From positions 310,001 through 374,000 of the forward strand of contig JACJYA010000001.1 of the NCBI GenBank assembly GCA_020636315.1: DNA of 64,000 nucleotides, read 5' to 3'. Shown here piece by piece: positions 16,501 to 23,969 of this stretch. The notes under the pieces were generated by a model. It had not been told where the DNA came from, searched no databases, and was given only the letters and a program-made list of their open reading frames with translations. The position numbers were made by a program, and so were the translations under genes. Within the stretch, counting starts at the first letter, position 1; each line of letters begins with the position of its first letter. The DNA is from Lewinellaceae bacterium. Its GTDB lineage: Bacteria > Bacteroidota > Bacteroidia > Chitinophagales > Saprospiraceae.

Positions 16501-18624
16501 GTTGAAGCTTCCACTATTATCAGCTCACCCCCTCCCCTCACCCTCCAGGCCAACGCCACTCCAACTTCCTGCAGCAGCGCCCAGGATGGAACGGCCTTCG
16601 TGCAGGCCGGCGGAGGGCAATACCCCTATTCCTATAGCTGGAGCAACGGGGCCAACGGCCAGCAGGCAACCGGGCTTTCGCCGGGCGCCTATTCCGTTAC
16701 CGTTTCCGACCAGAATAATTGTTCGGCGGCTACAACGGTAGAAGTATTGAACGCCAACCCGGTTACCGCCACCCTTAATACCTATAACCCCACCTGCCAG
16801 GGCGCCGGCAATGGTTACATTCAGGCCAGTGTAAATGGTGGCACAGGCACTTACTCCTTTTCCTGGAGCAACGGCGCCAGTGGCCCGCTGGCAACCGGGC
16901 TGGATCCCGGCATTTATCAGGTAACCATCAGTGATGAGAACAACTGTTCTACCATTGAAACGGCAATACTGATAGCAAGCTCACCACTGGCCCTTTCCCT
17001 TCAAAGCGAAAATGCCTCCTGTGCCGGCTCCAGCGACGGGCTGGCCCTGGCGCTGCTCAGCGGAGGCTCCGGCGGCTATTCCTTTTCCTGGAATAACGGA
17101 GCAAACGAACCCCTGCTAACCGGCCTTGGCCCCGGAACTTACATCGTAGAAGGCCGGGATGCCTCAGGTTGTACTGCCACCGGACAGGTAGAAATACAGG
17201 AACCGGCGCCCGTAGAGGTACAGGTGTCTTCTGCCCCATCCCCAGACGGGAATTCCTGGTCTGTCAACCTGTCTGCCACCGGGGGAACACCACCCTATCT
17301 GTACAGCTGGCAGAATGGAATGGCGGTTGCCAGCGCCGACAACCTGGCTGCCGGGGATTATCTTATCACAGCCACAGACGCTGAAGGGTGTACCGGACAG
17401 GCAGCATTCACACTCCAGGCCGGCGCACCGGAGCCTTGTGATGCCCGTGGCGCATCCACCAGCTATGAATGGATAGAGGGCATACGGTTCGGCTCCTTTT
17501 TCTATTCCAGCGGCAACAACGGAGGCTACGGCGATTTTCGCGAAACTGACAGCCTCGTGATCCATTCGCATGCCGGCGCCATTCACTCTGTGGCCCTGAT
17601 CCCCGGATTCAACGGCACCTCCTTTTATGAATACTGGCGCCTCTGGATCGACCTCGACCAGGACGGCAACTTCACCGGCAGCGGAGAGGAAATGCTGGCG
17701 CCGCCCATTTCTTCCGACACCATCTTCGCCACCGTCACTTTGCCGGATAGTTTGCTGCCTGGCGACTACGCCGTCAGGATTGCCATGAACTACGGCAGTA
17801 TTCCGATGCCCTGCTCTAATTTTCCCTACGGCGAAGTGGAGGATTACACTCTCAGGGTAGAACCTGATACTTCGGTTTACTGCAGCTCCGGGGCCCAAAG
17901 TTCCGCTTCGGAGTGGATCGAAGAGGCACGCATCGGCGACATGTCGAATCCCTCCGGCAATGACGGAGGCTACGCCGATTACACCGATAAACTAATCTCC
18001 GTCATTGTCGGCGCCGCTGTGCCGTTCCATTTTCAACAGGGCAATAACGGAAGCCCCTACCCGGAAAGCTGGCGCGTCTGGGCGGACCTCAACCGGGACG
18101 GAGATTTCGAGGACAGCGGCGAGCTTCTCCATTCCCGGCAGGGAGCGCCACCATCCCACAGCGGACAGTTCATCGTACCGGCAGATGCTATGCCCGGCCT
18201 CACCCGCCTCAGGGTAAGCATGAAGTTCGGCCCGCTGCCCGGCCCCTGCGAGCCCTATACCTGGGGGGAAACGGAGGATTACAGCCTGCTGGTCGGAGAG
18301 GAGGAACAAATCGGGAACCGCCAGCAGCAGACCGCGGCGCCGCCGGCAGTTTCCACAAGGCACTCGTCGGAAGAGGATCCGGTATTCTACCCAAATCCTG
18401 CTTCCGGAAAGATCTTCACCCGTTTCCGGTTGGAGGAAGGCAGCACTATCCGGATCGCTCTTTACCGTGCCACCGGCCAACTCTGTATCCAGAAGCAACT
18501 GTGGGCGGAGCCGGGTTGGATAAATATCCCCCTGGAGGCCGGCCAACTGCCGGAGGGGCCCTATTTTATAGAGTTCCGTACGGAAAAGGCCAACTGGACG
18601 GCGCCGGTACAGCTGCTGAGGTAA
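13558..18624 (+). CDS. T9SS subtilase (S8) with five SprB repeats and two GEVED domains
   Basis: 1,688 residues. In order: signal peptide (1-24); a propeptide-like region (to about 220); an S8 protease with the full triad, D239 (IAIGDDGSIDHEDF), H263 (GEHGDMTSG) and S440 (GTSAAAPSVAG), plus oxyanion N353 (SAGN); a jelly-roll P-like segment; an Ig-like region; then five SprB-type repeats starting near 930, 1003, 1079, 1154 and 1230, each with a WSNGA-like core (WNNGA, WQNGM in the last two) and a Y-S-V-T-V-type strand; then two GEVED domains (WRLWIDLDQDGNF, WRVWADLNRDGDF); and a T9SS type A domain (FYPNPASGK). A surface protease-adhesin is the natural reading. SprB repeats are known from the gliding adhesin of Flavobacterium. 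It is monocistronic. Confidence 0.93.
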   Translation: MTKRITPILLLWFVASSGFRLFAQDYQISFQTGPAPDSTLYAAGFFPEDGASLAQSAFQGGHYLILQFTSIPSAEELQVLSDMGVELFDYIPNYAYLAKVPVAVSLPTLNIRAAAIYEGRYKLPQGLANGDYPDHVFENGQLQLLLYPWPSVSPESLKGALEAEGFAPETPRGEAIPIRIADSLLLVLAAHPGIRRIGLPEPPPEPEGVAGRSSLRLNLLSSGYSDGLDGEGVSIAIGDDGSIDHEDFRGRLFDHTYADYGEHGDMTSGLAIGAGNINPLGTGMAPGATLHLYNIQGYPHITNAIPYYQANGTLITSTSYSEGCGGAYTSSARAIDQQARQQPELLHIFSAGNYADYSCSPTYGSLIAPDGNHYGNITGGRKAAKNVMAVGNLYYNDLRVNSSSRGPAEDGRIKPDISAFGQGAFTTASDNSYQQGSGTSAAAPSVAGAAATLVQAYRQQHNGADPSSALIKASILNSAEDLGRHGPDYDYGWGRLHAGRALEVIQQGHFFYGTVASGGQNVHPVNIPGGVKEVRIMLYWIDPEGSPVAAKALVNDLDLTLTTPNGVIHHPWVLSTHPHIDSITKPAYRYVDRVNNAEQVTLENPAPGAYSVTVKGHLLGQGPQQYYVVYSFLRDEITVTYPSGGEHFVPGETESIRWDAYGNNGSFTIQYSNNGGQSWSTVSSSIPGNTRYYNWQVPALATGQARIRVLRNSQSGQSFGNFSILGVPDFQVEPGPAGEVHLSWAPVSGANQYDVFTLGQYAMEVAATTTANSIGLPAAVGQGQWYSVRARYGNQAVGRRAVAKYYTYFPCETNVFLTLHFDNYPGETRWRITSSAGDILASGGPYTSQAIGSTITVQECLPFGCFNFTIFDAYQNGMCCNFGNGYYELRDANGNLLASGGQFGSSESTPFCLSSNTPLQANISILNQASCYGGQDGAAAVLASGGSGIYTYNWSNGASTATISNLGAGSYSVTVSDGQSAVEASTIISSPPPLTLQANATPTSCSSAQDGTAFVQAGGGQYPYSYSWSNGANGQQATGLSPGAYSVTVSDQNNCSAATTVEVLNANPVTATLNTYNPTCQGAGNGYIQASVNGGTGTYSFSWSNGASGPLATGLDPGIYQVTISDENNCSTIETAILIASSPLALSLQSENASCAGSSDGLALALLSGGSGGYSFSWNNGANEPLLTGLGPGTYIVEGRDASGCTATGQVEIQEPAPVEVQVSSAPSPDGNSWSVNLSATGGTPPYLYSWQNGMAVASADNLAAGDYLITATDAEGCTGQAAFTLQAGAPEPCDARGASTSYEWIEGIRFGSFFYSSGNNGGYGDFRETDSLVIHSHAGAIHSVALIPGFNGTSFYEYWRLWIDLDQDGNFTGSGEEMLAPPISSDTIFATVTLPDSLLPGDYAVRIAMNYGSIPMPCSNFPYGEVEDYTLRVEPDTSVYCSSGAQSSASEWIEEARIGDMSNPSGNDGGYADYTDKLISVIVGAAVPFHFQQGNNGSPYPESWRVWADLNRDGDFEDSGELLHSRQGAPPSHSGQFIVPADAMPGLTRLRVSMKFGPLPGPCEPYTWGETEDYSLLVGEEEQIGNRQQQTAAPPAVSTRHSSEEDPVFYPNPASGKIFTRFRLEEGSTIRIALYRATGQLCIQKQLWAEPGWINIPLEAGQLPEGPYFIEFRTEKANWTAPVQLLR

Positions 18625-18702
18625 TGTGAGGTTTGAGGTTAAGGTAAAACCTGAATATCGGGGCAACCCGCAATTCTCCTCTTTTTACCTTAGTTTTGGC
18701 AG

Positions 18703-19641
18703 ATGCCAAAACTGCCGAGCGACCGAAGATTGATAACCGGTGCGGCCTTAGTGCTGCTGGGGGCTGTATTGTTTTCCACAAAAGCAGTGATCGTCAAGCT
18801 GGCTTACCGGTATGAGGTGGACAGTATTTCCCTGCTGGCCCTGCGGATGCTTTTCTCCCTGCCTTTTTTTTTGCTGGTAGCTTCCTATTCGGGAAAGGCC
18901 AGTAACCGCCGCCATGCCCGGCTCAGCCACCGGGACAGGTGGAGCATTCTCATACTGGGGGTAATGGGCTATTATCTGGCCAGCCTGCTCGATTTTCTGG
19001 GCCTGCAGTACATTACCGCCGGCCTGGAGCGCCTCATTCTGTTTGTCTATCCCACACTGGTGCTGCTTATTGGGGCGCTGGTTTTCAGGGAGCCGGTTTA
19101 CCGGCGGCAACTGGGTGCGTTGGTATTAACCTACGTTGGGATTACTATTGCCTTTCTGGAAGGGCTATCACTGAGCGGAGGGAAGAACTTCGTGCTGGGG
19201 ACAGTCATGGTGTTTTTCGGCGCTCTGGCTTATGCTGTTTACATCGTTGGCAGCGGCCGCCTGCTGCCCCGGATCGGCACTCTGCGCTTCACTTCCCTGG
19301 CCATGACGGCAGCGGCGGCGGCAGTACTGATACATCATGGAATAGCCCGGCAATGGCACCTGTTCGGTTTTCCGGCGCCGGTCTATGGGCTGGCGTTCCT
19401 GATGGCCCTCATCGCCACGGTCCTCCCTTCCTTTATACTATCGGAAGGCATAAGGATCATCGGCTCCGGCAATGCCTCAATTGTGGGCAGCATCGGGCCG
19501 GTCTCAACCATTGTCCTGGCTTACATTTTTCTCGGAGAGCAACTAGGTTGGATGCAGTGGTCAGGAACCATACTGGTGATTTCAGGAGTGCTGTTCATCA
19601 CTTTACAGAAACACCGTAAACCCAGGTTAAAACCGGAATAG
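18703..19641 (+). CDS. EamA-family DMT transporter
   Basis: 312 residues with ten membrane segments arranged as two EamA repeats (about 12-140 and 155-302). The first begins GAALVLLGAVLFSTKAVIVK and the second contains GTVMVFFGALAYAVYIVG. The last helices carry the usual FLGEQLGWMQWSGTILVISG. DMT proteins move small metabolites such as amino acids or nucleosides across the inner membrane; the substrate cannot be told from sequence. It follows the subtilase gene by 78 bp and may read through from it, but there is no functional link. Confidence 0.88.
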   Translation: MPKLPSDRRLITGAALVLLGAVLFSTKAVIVKLAYRYEVDSISLLALRMLFSLPFFLLVASYSGKASNRRHARLSHRDRWSILILGVMGYYLASLLDFLGLQYITAGLERLILFVYPTLVLLIGALVFREPVYRRQLGALVLTYVGITIAFLEGLSLSGGKNFVLGTVMVFFGALAYAVYIVGSGRLLPRIGTLRFTSLAMTAAAAAVLIHHGIARQWHLFGFPAPVYGLAFLMALIATVLPSFILSEGIRIIGSGNASIVGSIGPVSTIVLAYIFLGEQLGWMQWSGTILVISGVLFITLQKHRKPRLKPE

Positions 19642-19680
19642 ATAGCTCGGCCGCAGATAAGTCTGAAGTCAACACCAAAT

Positions 19681-19775
19681 GAATGGATGGAAAGGTTAAT
19701 GAGTGGAAGGGGTAGAAAGGTGTTTGGGTGTAAAAGGGTAAACGTGAGAAAGGGTATGAGTGAGCAGAGAGAAGT
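19681..19775. repeat. Purine-rich degenerate repeat tract
   Basis: The + strand is strongly purine-biased, with repeated GGAAAGG, GTGGAAGG and GTGTAAAAGGGT motifs. A related tract lies on the opposite strand at 32591-32650, where GTGGAAAGGTGTAAAAGTGG can be read, and a weaker one at 28020-28078. It sits between convergent genes. No coding potential. Confidence 0.5.
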
Positions 19776-19804
19776 GTATCAGGACAAGCTCATAACGCCT
19801 CCTC

Positions 19805-22144
19805 TCACAACAACCGCCTTTGGCGGAGCGCCAGCAGGATGAGGCTCAGCAGCAGGACGCCGGCAGCCAGCCCCATCTGCATCCATTGGGCCTGCGCGTG
19901 GCGCACGCGGCTTTCCACGTAATAAGGGTTGGCGGCATTGGGCGAGCCTTCCCCGAAACGGAACTCCCAGTTTTCGGGGTCGCTGTTATCGAGATGAGGA
20001 AGGAGTAAGTTCAGGGTGAAAGTGGAATCGACGGGTGGCACCTCGTAGGAAATACTGTCAACCATGGCTCCCAGAATAGAATAGAGGACCAGGGATTCCC
20101 TTCGTTTATTCAGGCCGAAATTCAGCCCACTGAGTACGTTGTAAGCGCCGGGATAGGCCTGTACGAATTTCGCCGAATCTCTGGCCAGGACCAGATAGTC
20201 GTTCGGGCCGATATAAACTTCGGGGAAGGTGAGCTCATTGCGTTTCAGGTCGCTGAGGGTCCATCCCTTCAGGGGAACGCGGTGGCGGGAGGTATTAAAA
20301 ATTTCGAGCCAGTCGCCGGCCTTTCCGTTCTTGGGGCAGATCTCGTTGATCACCAGTTTACCCTCCATGGGATGTATGAATTCATCGAAACGGGCATGGA
20401 GGCGGGTGGCGTCCTCATTCAGGTTCAGGGTAAATTCCCGCAGCGTCTCATTGGCCTCGATGCCTTCCCAGCGCGACAACTGATAGCCGTGATGGGCCAC
20501 CGCCTTGATGGTTATGGGAAAGTTCTCGAAATAGACCAGTTCCACGGTGTCATTACTCACCGATATCTGGTTGTTGATAATGATGCGGCCACCGGCCGAG
20601 GCGCTGACCACCAGTTTGCGCTGAGGGCCGGTATGGAAACGCCCCATCAGGTGCATGCGAACGTAGCGCGGCCGCTCCTGGGCAAATTCGCGCACCAGGG
20701 CCACTTCCTCTTCCCATTTACTGTGGCTCAGATTCCAGCGGCTGAGGTGGCGGGGGATCTCAGGCAGCAGGTTCTGATAGATGGAATCTATGCGGTTGAG
20801 CACCGTTTCCTCACTAAAGGAAGTGCTGAGGTAACCGGCAAAGCGGTTGACAAAGGCCGCTTCGAATTCTTTATTCTCCAGCAGTTTTCGCAGCAGGAAA
20901 GTGCTCCAGGGCGGGTTGGGCCAGGAGGGCCCATCTGGTTCGGTGTGAAAAGCCAGGCTGTTGTTCCGGTAAGTATTTCTGCCGTGCAGCCCGAAGCCCC
21001 AGTCCGTATCGTAGAGGATCCAGCGCCACCGGCTGCCCGGTTTCTGCGAGCGCCAGAATTTTATATTGCCGCCGGCGTCCTGGTTGTCGAAATAGATCTG
21101 AGCGATCTGATAATCCATAAAATTCCGGACGTCCATCTGGGTTTGCACGTAGGCATAGTTGGCGGGGTCGGCCAGGCTGTGCTCCTCCAGGAAGCGGAGG
21201 AGGCTCAGATAGTGGCGGGTGCTGCCCCGTTTGCGGGTATAACGGTGCTCGATCAGGTCGATACTGTCTTTATCGACTTCCGGATGGTGGCCGGCGATGA
21301 AATACCGATTGACCTTTTCCCGGATATTGTAGATGCCCCAGTATTGGCCGTTTATATAGACATGGGCGGGGCGGTAATCCTGCTTTTCCAGATCCCAGTC
21401 ATCAACGAGGCTGGTCATGAGGGCATCCCGAAAGTGCGTTTTTCCAAAGTCGCTGCCCGAATTTCGCAGAACCAGAAACTTGAATTTGTTCAGCCCTTTC
21501 TGCCCAAAAACCTCATGGCGTATCCTCGCCTCTCCGTAGCGCTGGCGCGCCACGATGGCAATGGATTTTTGAGGGAACAACCGGCTCATCCCGCCAAAGA
21601 GCCGAAAACCGGACTGGCTGCGGTAGGCACATCTTCCGTTCGTCTCGAAGAACTCGACGCTGGAAGGAAATTCGCTGCGGCTCCAGAAATTGGCGCCGGG
21701 CTTTTTCCACAGAGTATCCACCACATTGTTGCCCAGCATGAACAAACCGGAGCGCGGATGAAAAAGGATCTCCGGGGAAATGCCAATGGAGACCACCGGA
21801 AACTCAGTGCGGGGTTCATCAATGAAGTAGGTATGGCCGATGGCTCCGCTGCGGCGGCCGTCAGAATGATAGGCCACAGCACGGATCACTGTGGTTGCTT
21901 TAATGCGGATGCCACGCTTGTATCTTTGGGAGCGCTCGGAAGGAGTGCTGCCGTCAGTAGTATAATAAATGACAGAACCGGGGGAGGATAATTCCACCAC
22001 CACCTCATCGGGGAAGAAACCTCCGTCCACCGAAAAATTGAGCTCTACCGGTGGAGGCCCTTCGGAGGGGAGTGCCAGTCTTTTCTGTGCCCACACGGGC
22101 CCCAAAAGCAGAAAAAATAATATGCAGAGGGCCGCTTTCTTCAA
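19805..22144 (-). CDS. CotH-kinase-like protein with chitobiase-type and lamin-tail domains
   Basis: 779 residues. A signal peptide (1-19) is followed by a chitobiase/HEX C-terminal-like beta sandwich (about 30-110, VIYYTTDGSTPSERSQ), a CotH domain (about 170-480) with FGKTHFRDALMTSL, YINGQYWGIYNIREKVNRYF and WRWILYDTDWGFG, a beta-rich stretch, and a lamin-tail domain (about 585-700, INEICPKNGKAGDWLEIFN). It ends with a membrane helix (about 749-771) and the basic tail RQRRLL instead of a T9SS domain. CotH of spore formers is an atypical protein kinase; the role in Bacteroidota is unknown. It is probably anchored facing the periplasm. Single-gene unit. Confidence 0.85.
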   Translation of the reverse strand: MKKAALCILFFLLLGPVWAQKRLALPSEGPPPVELNFSVDGGFFPDEVVVELSSPGSVIYYTTDGSTPSERSQRYKRGIRIKATTVIRAVAYHSDGRRSGAIGHTYFIDEPRTEFPVVSIGISPEILFHPRSGLFMLGNNVVDTLWKKPGANFWSRSEFPSSVEFFETNGRCAYRSQSGFRLFGGMSRLFPQKSIAIVARQRYGEARIRHEVFGQKGLNKFKFLVLRNSGSDFGKTHFRDALMTSLVDDWDLEKQDYRPAHVYINGQYWGIYNIREKVNRYFIAGHHPEVDKDSIDLIEHRYTRKRGSTRHYLSLLRFLEEHSLADPANYAYVQTQMDVRNFMDYQIAQIYFDNQDAGGNIKFWRSQKPGSRWRWILYDTDWGFGLHGRNTYRNNSLAFHTEPDGPSWPNPPWSTFLLRKLLENKEFEAAFVNRFAGYLSTSFSEETVLNRIDSIYQNLLPEIPRHLSRWNLSHSKWEEEVALVREFAQERPRYVRMHLMGRFHTGPQRKLVVSASAGGRIIINNQISVSNDTVELVYFENFPITIKAVAHHGYQLSRWEGIEANETLREFTLNLNEDATRLHARFDEFIHPMEGKLVINEICPKNGKAGDWLEIFNTSRHRVPLKGWTLSDLKRNELTFPEVYIGPNDYLVLARDSAKFVQAYPGAYNVLSGLNFGLNKRRESLVLYSILGAMVDSISYEVPPVDSTFTLNLLLPHLDNSDPENWEFRFGEGSPNAANPYYVESRVRHAQAQWMQMGLAAGVLLLSLILLALRQRRLL

Positions 22145-22445
22145 TGTTGTGGTTGATTTTTTGGCTACCTGCTTCTAAATTACTGATTCCCAATTTAATT
22201 CAGAGGCATGTTTTCCTTCAAGTGACGCAAAATAATACTTTTTTAGCTGCCCGTGCAAGGCCCGGGCGAACATTATAAGTTTGGAAACAAACAGACTGCT
22301 CAAAATGGCGTAGTTATTTTTTCCAAACCTCTTATCATATACGCAGGCCGGAGGCGGAGGTTACATTTTCGGGCGAAGCAGGGAGGTTCCAATGAACAGA
22401 AAGTCTTATTTTGTGGTAATAAGCAATTAAAAGCAAAACGCAGAT
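22145..22445. other. Intergenic region, 301 bp
   Basis: This is the divergent gap between the CotH gene and the acyltransferase gene. It is AT-rich in the middle, and promoters in both directions are expected. I could not identify a clear element, tRNA or repeat. Confidence 0.4.
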
Positions 22446-22994
22446 ATGTTCAGGACGATCAGTAAATCTTTGCTCCGGGCATTGGGCTGGACGATCATCA
22501 CAGAATTTGAGAAGCTGCCGAAAAAATACGTCATCATTGTCATTCCTCACACCTCGAACTGGGACTTTCCCATCGGCCTTATGGTGCGCAGCGCCATGGG
22601 CTTCGACGCCAAATATGTCGGTAAAGATTCTCTGTTCAAAAACCCCGTTCTGGGCGCCATCATGCGTTGGCTGGGGGGATATCCGGTAGATCGAAGCAAA
22701 AGCACCAACTTCGTGGATGCCGTGGTCGATATTTTCAACAGCAAGGAGGAATTCGCCATTACGATCGCCCCGGAAGGCACCCGCAAAAAAGTAGATAAGC
22801 TCAAATCGGGCTTCTACTACATCGCCCTGGGCGCCAGGGTGCCCATCATAATGGTCAAATTCGACTGGGAACACAAAATGGTCGTGTTCAGCAAGCCATT
22901 TTTCCCGTCCGGCGATAAAGAGGCCGACTTCGAACACATCACTTCCTACTTTAGAGGCGTTAAAGGCAAAAATCCGGAAAACAGCTTCGCCTGA
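22446..22994 (+). CDS. PlsC-like 1-acylglycerol-3-phosphate acyltransferase
   Basis: 182 residues, a compact form of the PlsC family (usually 200-250). Motif I is HTSNWD (H35, D40), the HX4D catalytic pair, and motif III is APEGTRKK near residue 118. Between them, GKDSLFKNPVLGAIMRWLGG corresponds to the substrate-binding block with its GxxxR-like region reduced to PVDRSKS. It would transfer an acyl chain to lysophosphatidate or a related acceptor at the inner leaflet. There is no long N-terminal membrane helix, so it should be peripheral. Stands alone. Confidence 0.85.
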   Translation: MFRTISKSLLRALGWTIITEFEKLPKKYVIIVIPHTSNWDFPIGLMVRSAMGFDAKYVGKDSLFKNPVLGAIMRWLGGYPVDRSKSTNFVDAVVDIFNSKEEFAITIAPEGTRKKVDKLKSGFYYIALGARVPIIMVKFDWEHKMVVFSKPFFPSGDKEADFEHITSYFRGVKGKNPENSFA

Positions 22995-23103
22995 TAACGC
23001 AAAGTATCGCATCCTTTACCTTTTTTCTTTTGACAGGTTTAAACCTTTCGGGGATTTTCCTGTCCTGTCTGGGTACATGATTGACTCCTAACTGAAATCG
23101 CTT

Positions 23104-23940
23104 ATGAAATTCAGAATGATCTACACATTTTTTGGCCTTGCCGCCGCGGGCCTTTTATGGACTAATAATTCCAGTGGGCCGGCTTCGGTACAGGGGCTCG
23201 ACCGTACGGGCAGCCCCCTTAGCCCGGGGCCCTGTCAGACGTGCCATAATTCCGGCGCTTTTTCCCCGTCCCTGGCCCTTCAGGTGCTCGACAACGCTAC
23301 TCCCGTTGAGGAGTACGAACCCGGGAAAACGTACCGGCTGCGGGTAGAGGCCAGCACCAGTGGGAATCCGGCAGGTTATGGATTTCAGGCCGTTGCGCTT
23401 ACCGGCGATGCTAATCTCCAGGCCGGAGCTTTCACGAATCCCGGAGATGGTATTAAGGTCACCCCGCTAAATGGGCGCCAGTACGCCGAGCACAGCATGC
23501 GCCGCACCAGCAATGTCTTTGAAGTGGACTGGACCGCCCCGGAGGCGGGCGCCGGTGAGGTGCGCTTCTACTCCGCCATAGTGGCCGCCAACGGGAACAG
23601 CAACCAGAGTGGAGATGGTTCCGTATTTCTCACCAACCCGGTAACGCTTTCCGAGGGCATGGTCAGCAGCACCGGAGAAAACAGCCTGTTCGAGGCATTC
23701 AGCATTTTTCCCAACCCGGTGGAAAACAGGCTCCAACTTCACATTCAAAGCAGAGAACAGGGTGAATACCAACTCAGGGTGGTTGGCCTCACCGGGCAAA
23801 CTATACTGGAACGCCGGATCGAGCTGACTTCCGGCAGGCAACTGGCCGAAGTAGATGTTAGCGGGCTCCCTGATGGGGTTTACACCATACAGGCCACCGA
23901 CGGAAAACGAATGAGCAGCCGGAGGATGGTAAAACAATGA
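23104..23940 (+). CDS. Choice-of-anchor V (Reeler-like) protein with CxxCH motif and T9SS domain
   Basis: 278 residues. After a signal peptide (1-21), the segment around residue 43 reads GPCQTCHNSGAFSP, a CxxCH motif that in other proteins binds haem c covalently. A beta-sandwich (about 50-185) with YRLRVEASTSGNPAGYGFQA and FYSAIVAANGNSNQSGDGS follows, matching the 'choice-of-anchor V' domain found just before varied surface anchors. A T9SS type A domain (IFPNPVENRLQLH) closes it. Whether haem is really attached is unknown. It would be a surface or secreted binding or redox protein. Stands alone, convergent with the SARP gene. Confidence 0.85.
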   Translation: MKFRMIYTFFGLAAAGLLWTNNSSGPASVQGLDRTGSPLSPGPCQTCHNSGAFSPSLALQVLDNATPVEEYEPGKTYRLRVEASTSGNPAGYGFQAVALTGDANLQAGAFTNPGDGIKVTPLNGRQYAEHSMRRTSNVFEVDWTAPEAGAGEVRFYSAIVAANGNSNQSGDGSVFLTNPVTLSEGMVSSTGENSLFEAFSIFPNPVENRLQLHIQSREQGEYQLRVVGLTGQTILERRIELTSGRQLAEVDVSGLPDGVYTIQATDGKRMSSRRMVKQ

Positions 23941-23969
23941 GCCAAGCCTCAATATGAGTCCTGTTAATT

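Noticed and set aside
16345..17430. Regularly spaced DNA similarity that could suggest a CRISPR or tandem repeat array
   Set aside because: It is coding sequence for five SprB protein repeats in frame with the subtilase; similarity is at protein level only.
20282..21991. A 569-codon open frame on the + strand opposite the CotH gene
   Set aside because: It is antisense to a gene with clear domains and signal peptide, its product has no family features, and long antisense frames are expected at this GC content.
22995..23103. GACAGG...CCTGTC pairing around AGGTTTAAACCT as a regulatory element
   Set aside because: Pairing is short and interrupted, and similar phrases are common background in Bacteroidota gaps.
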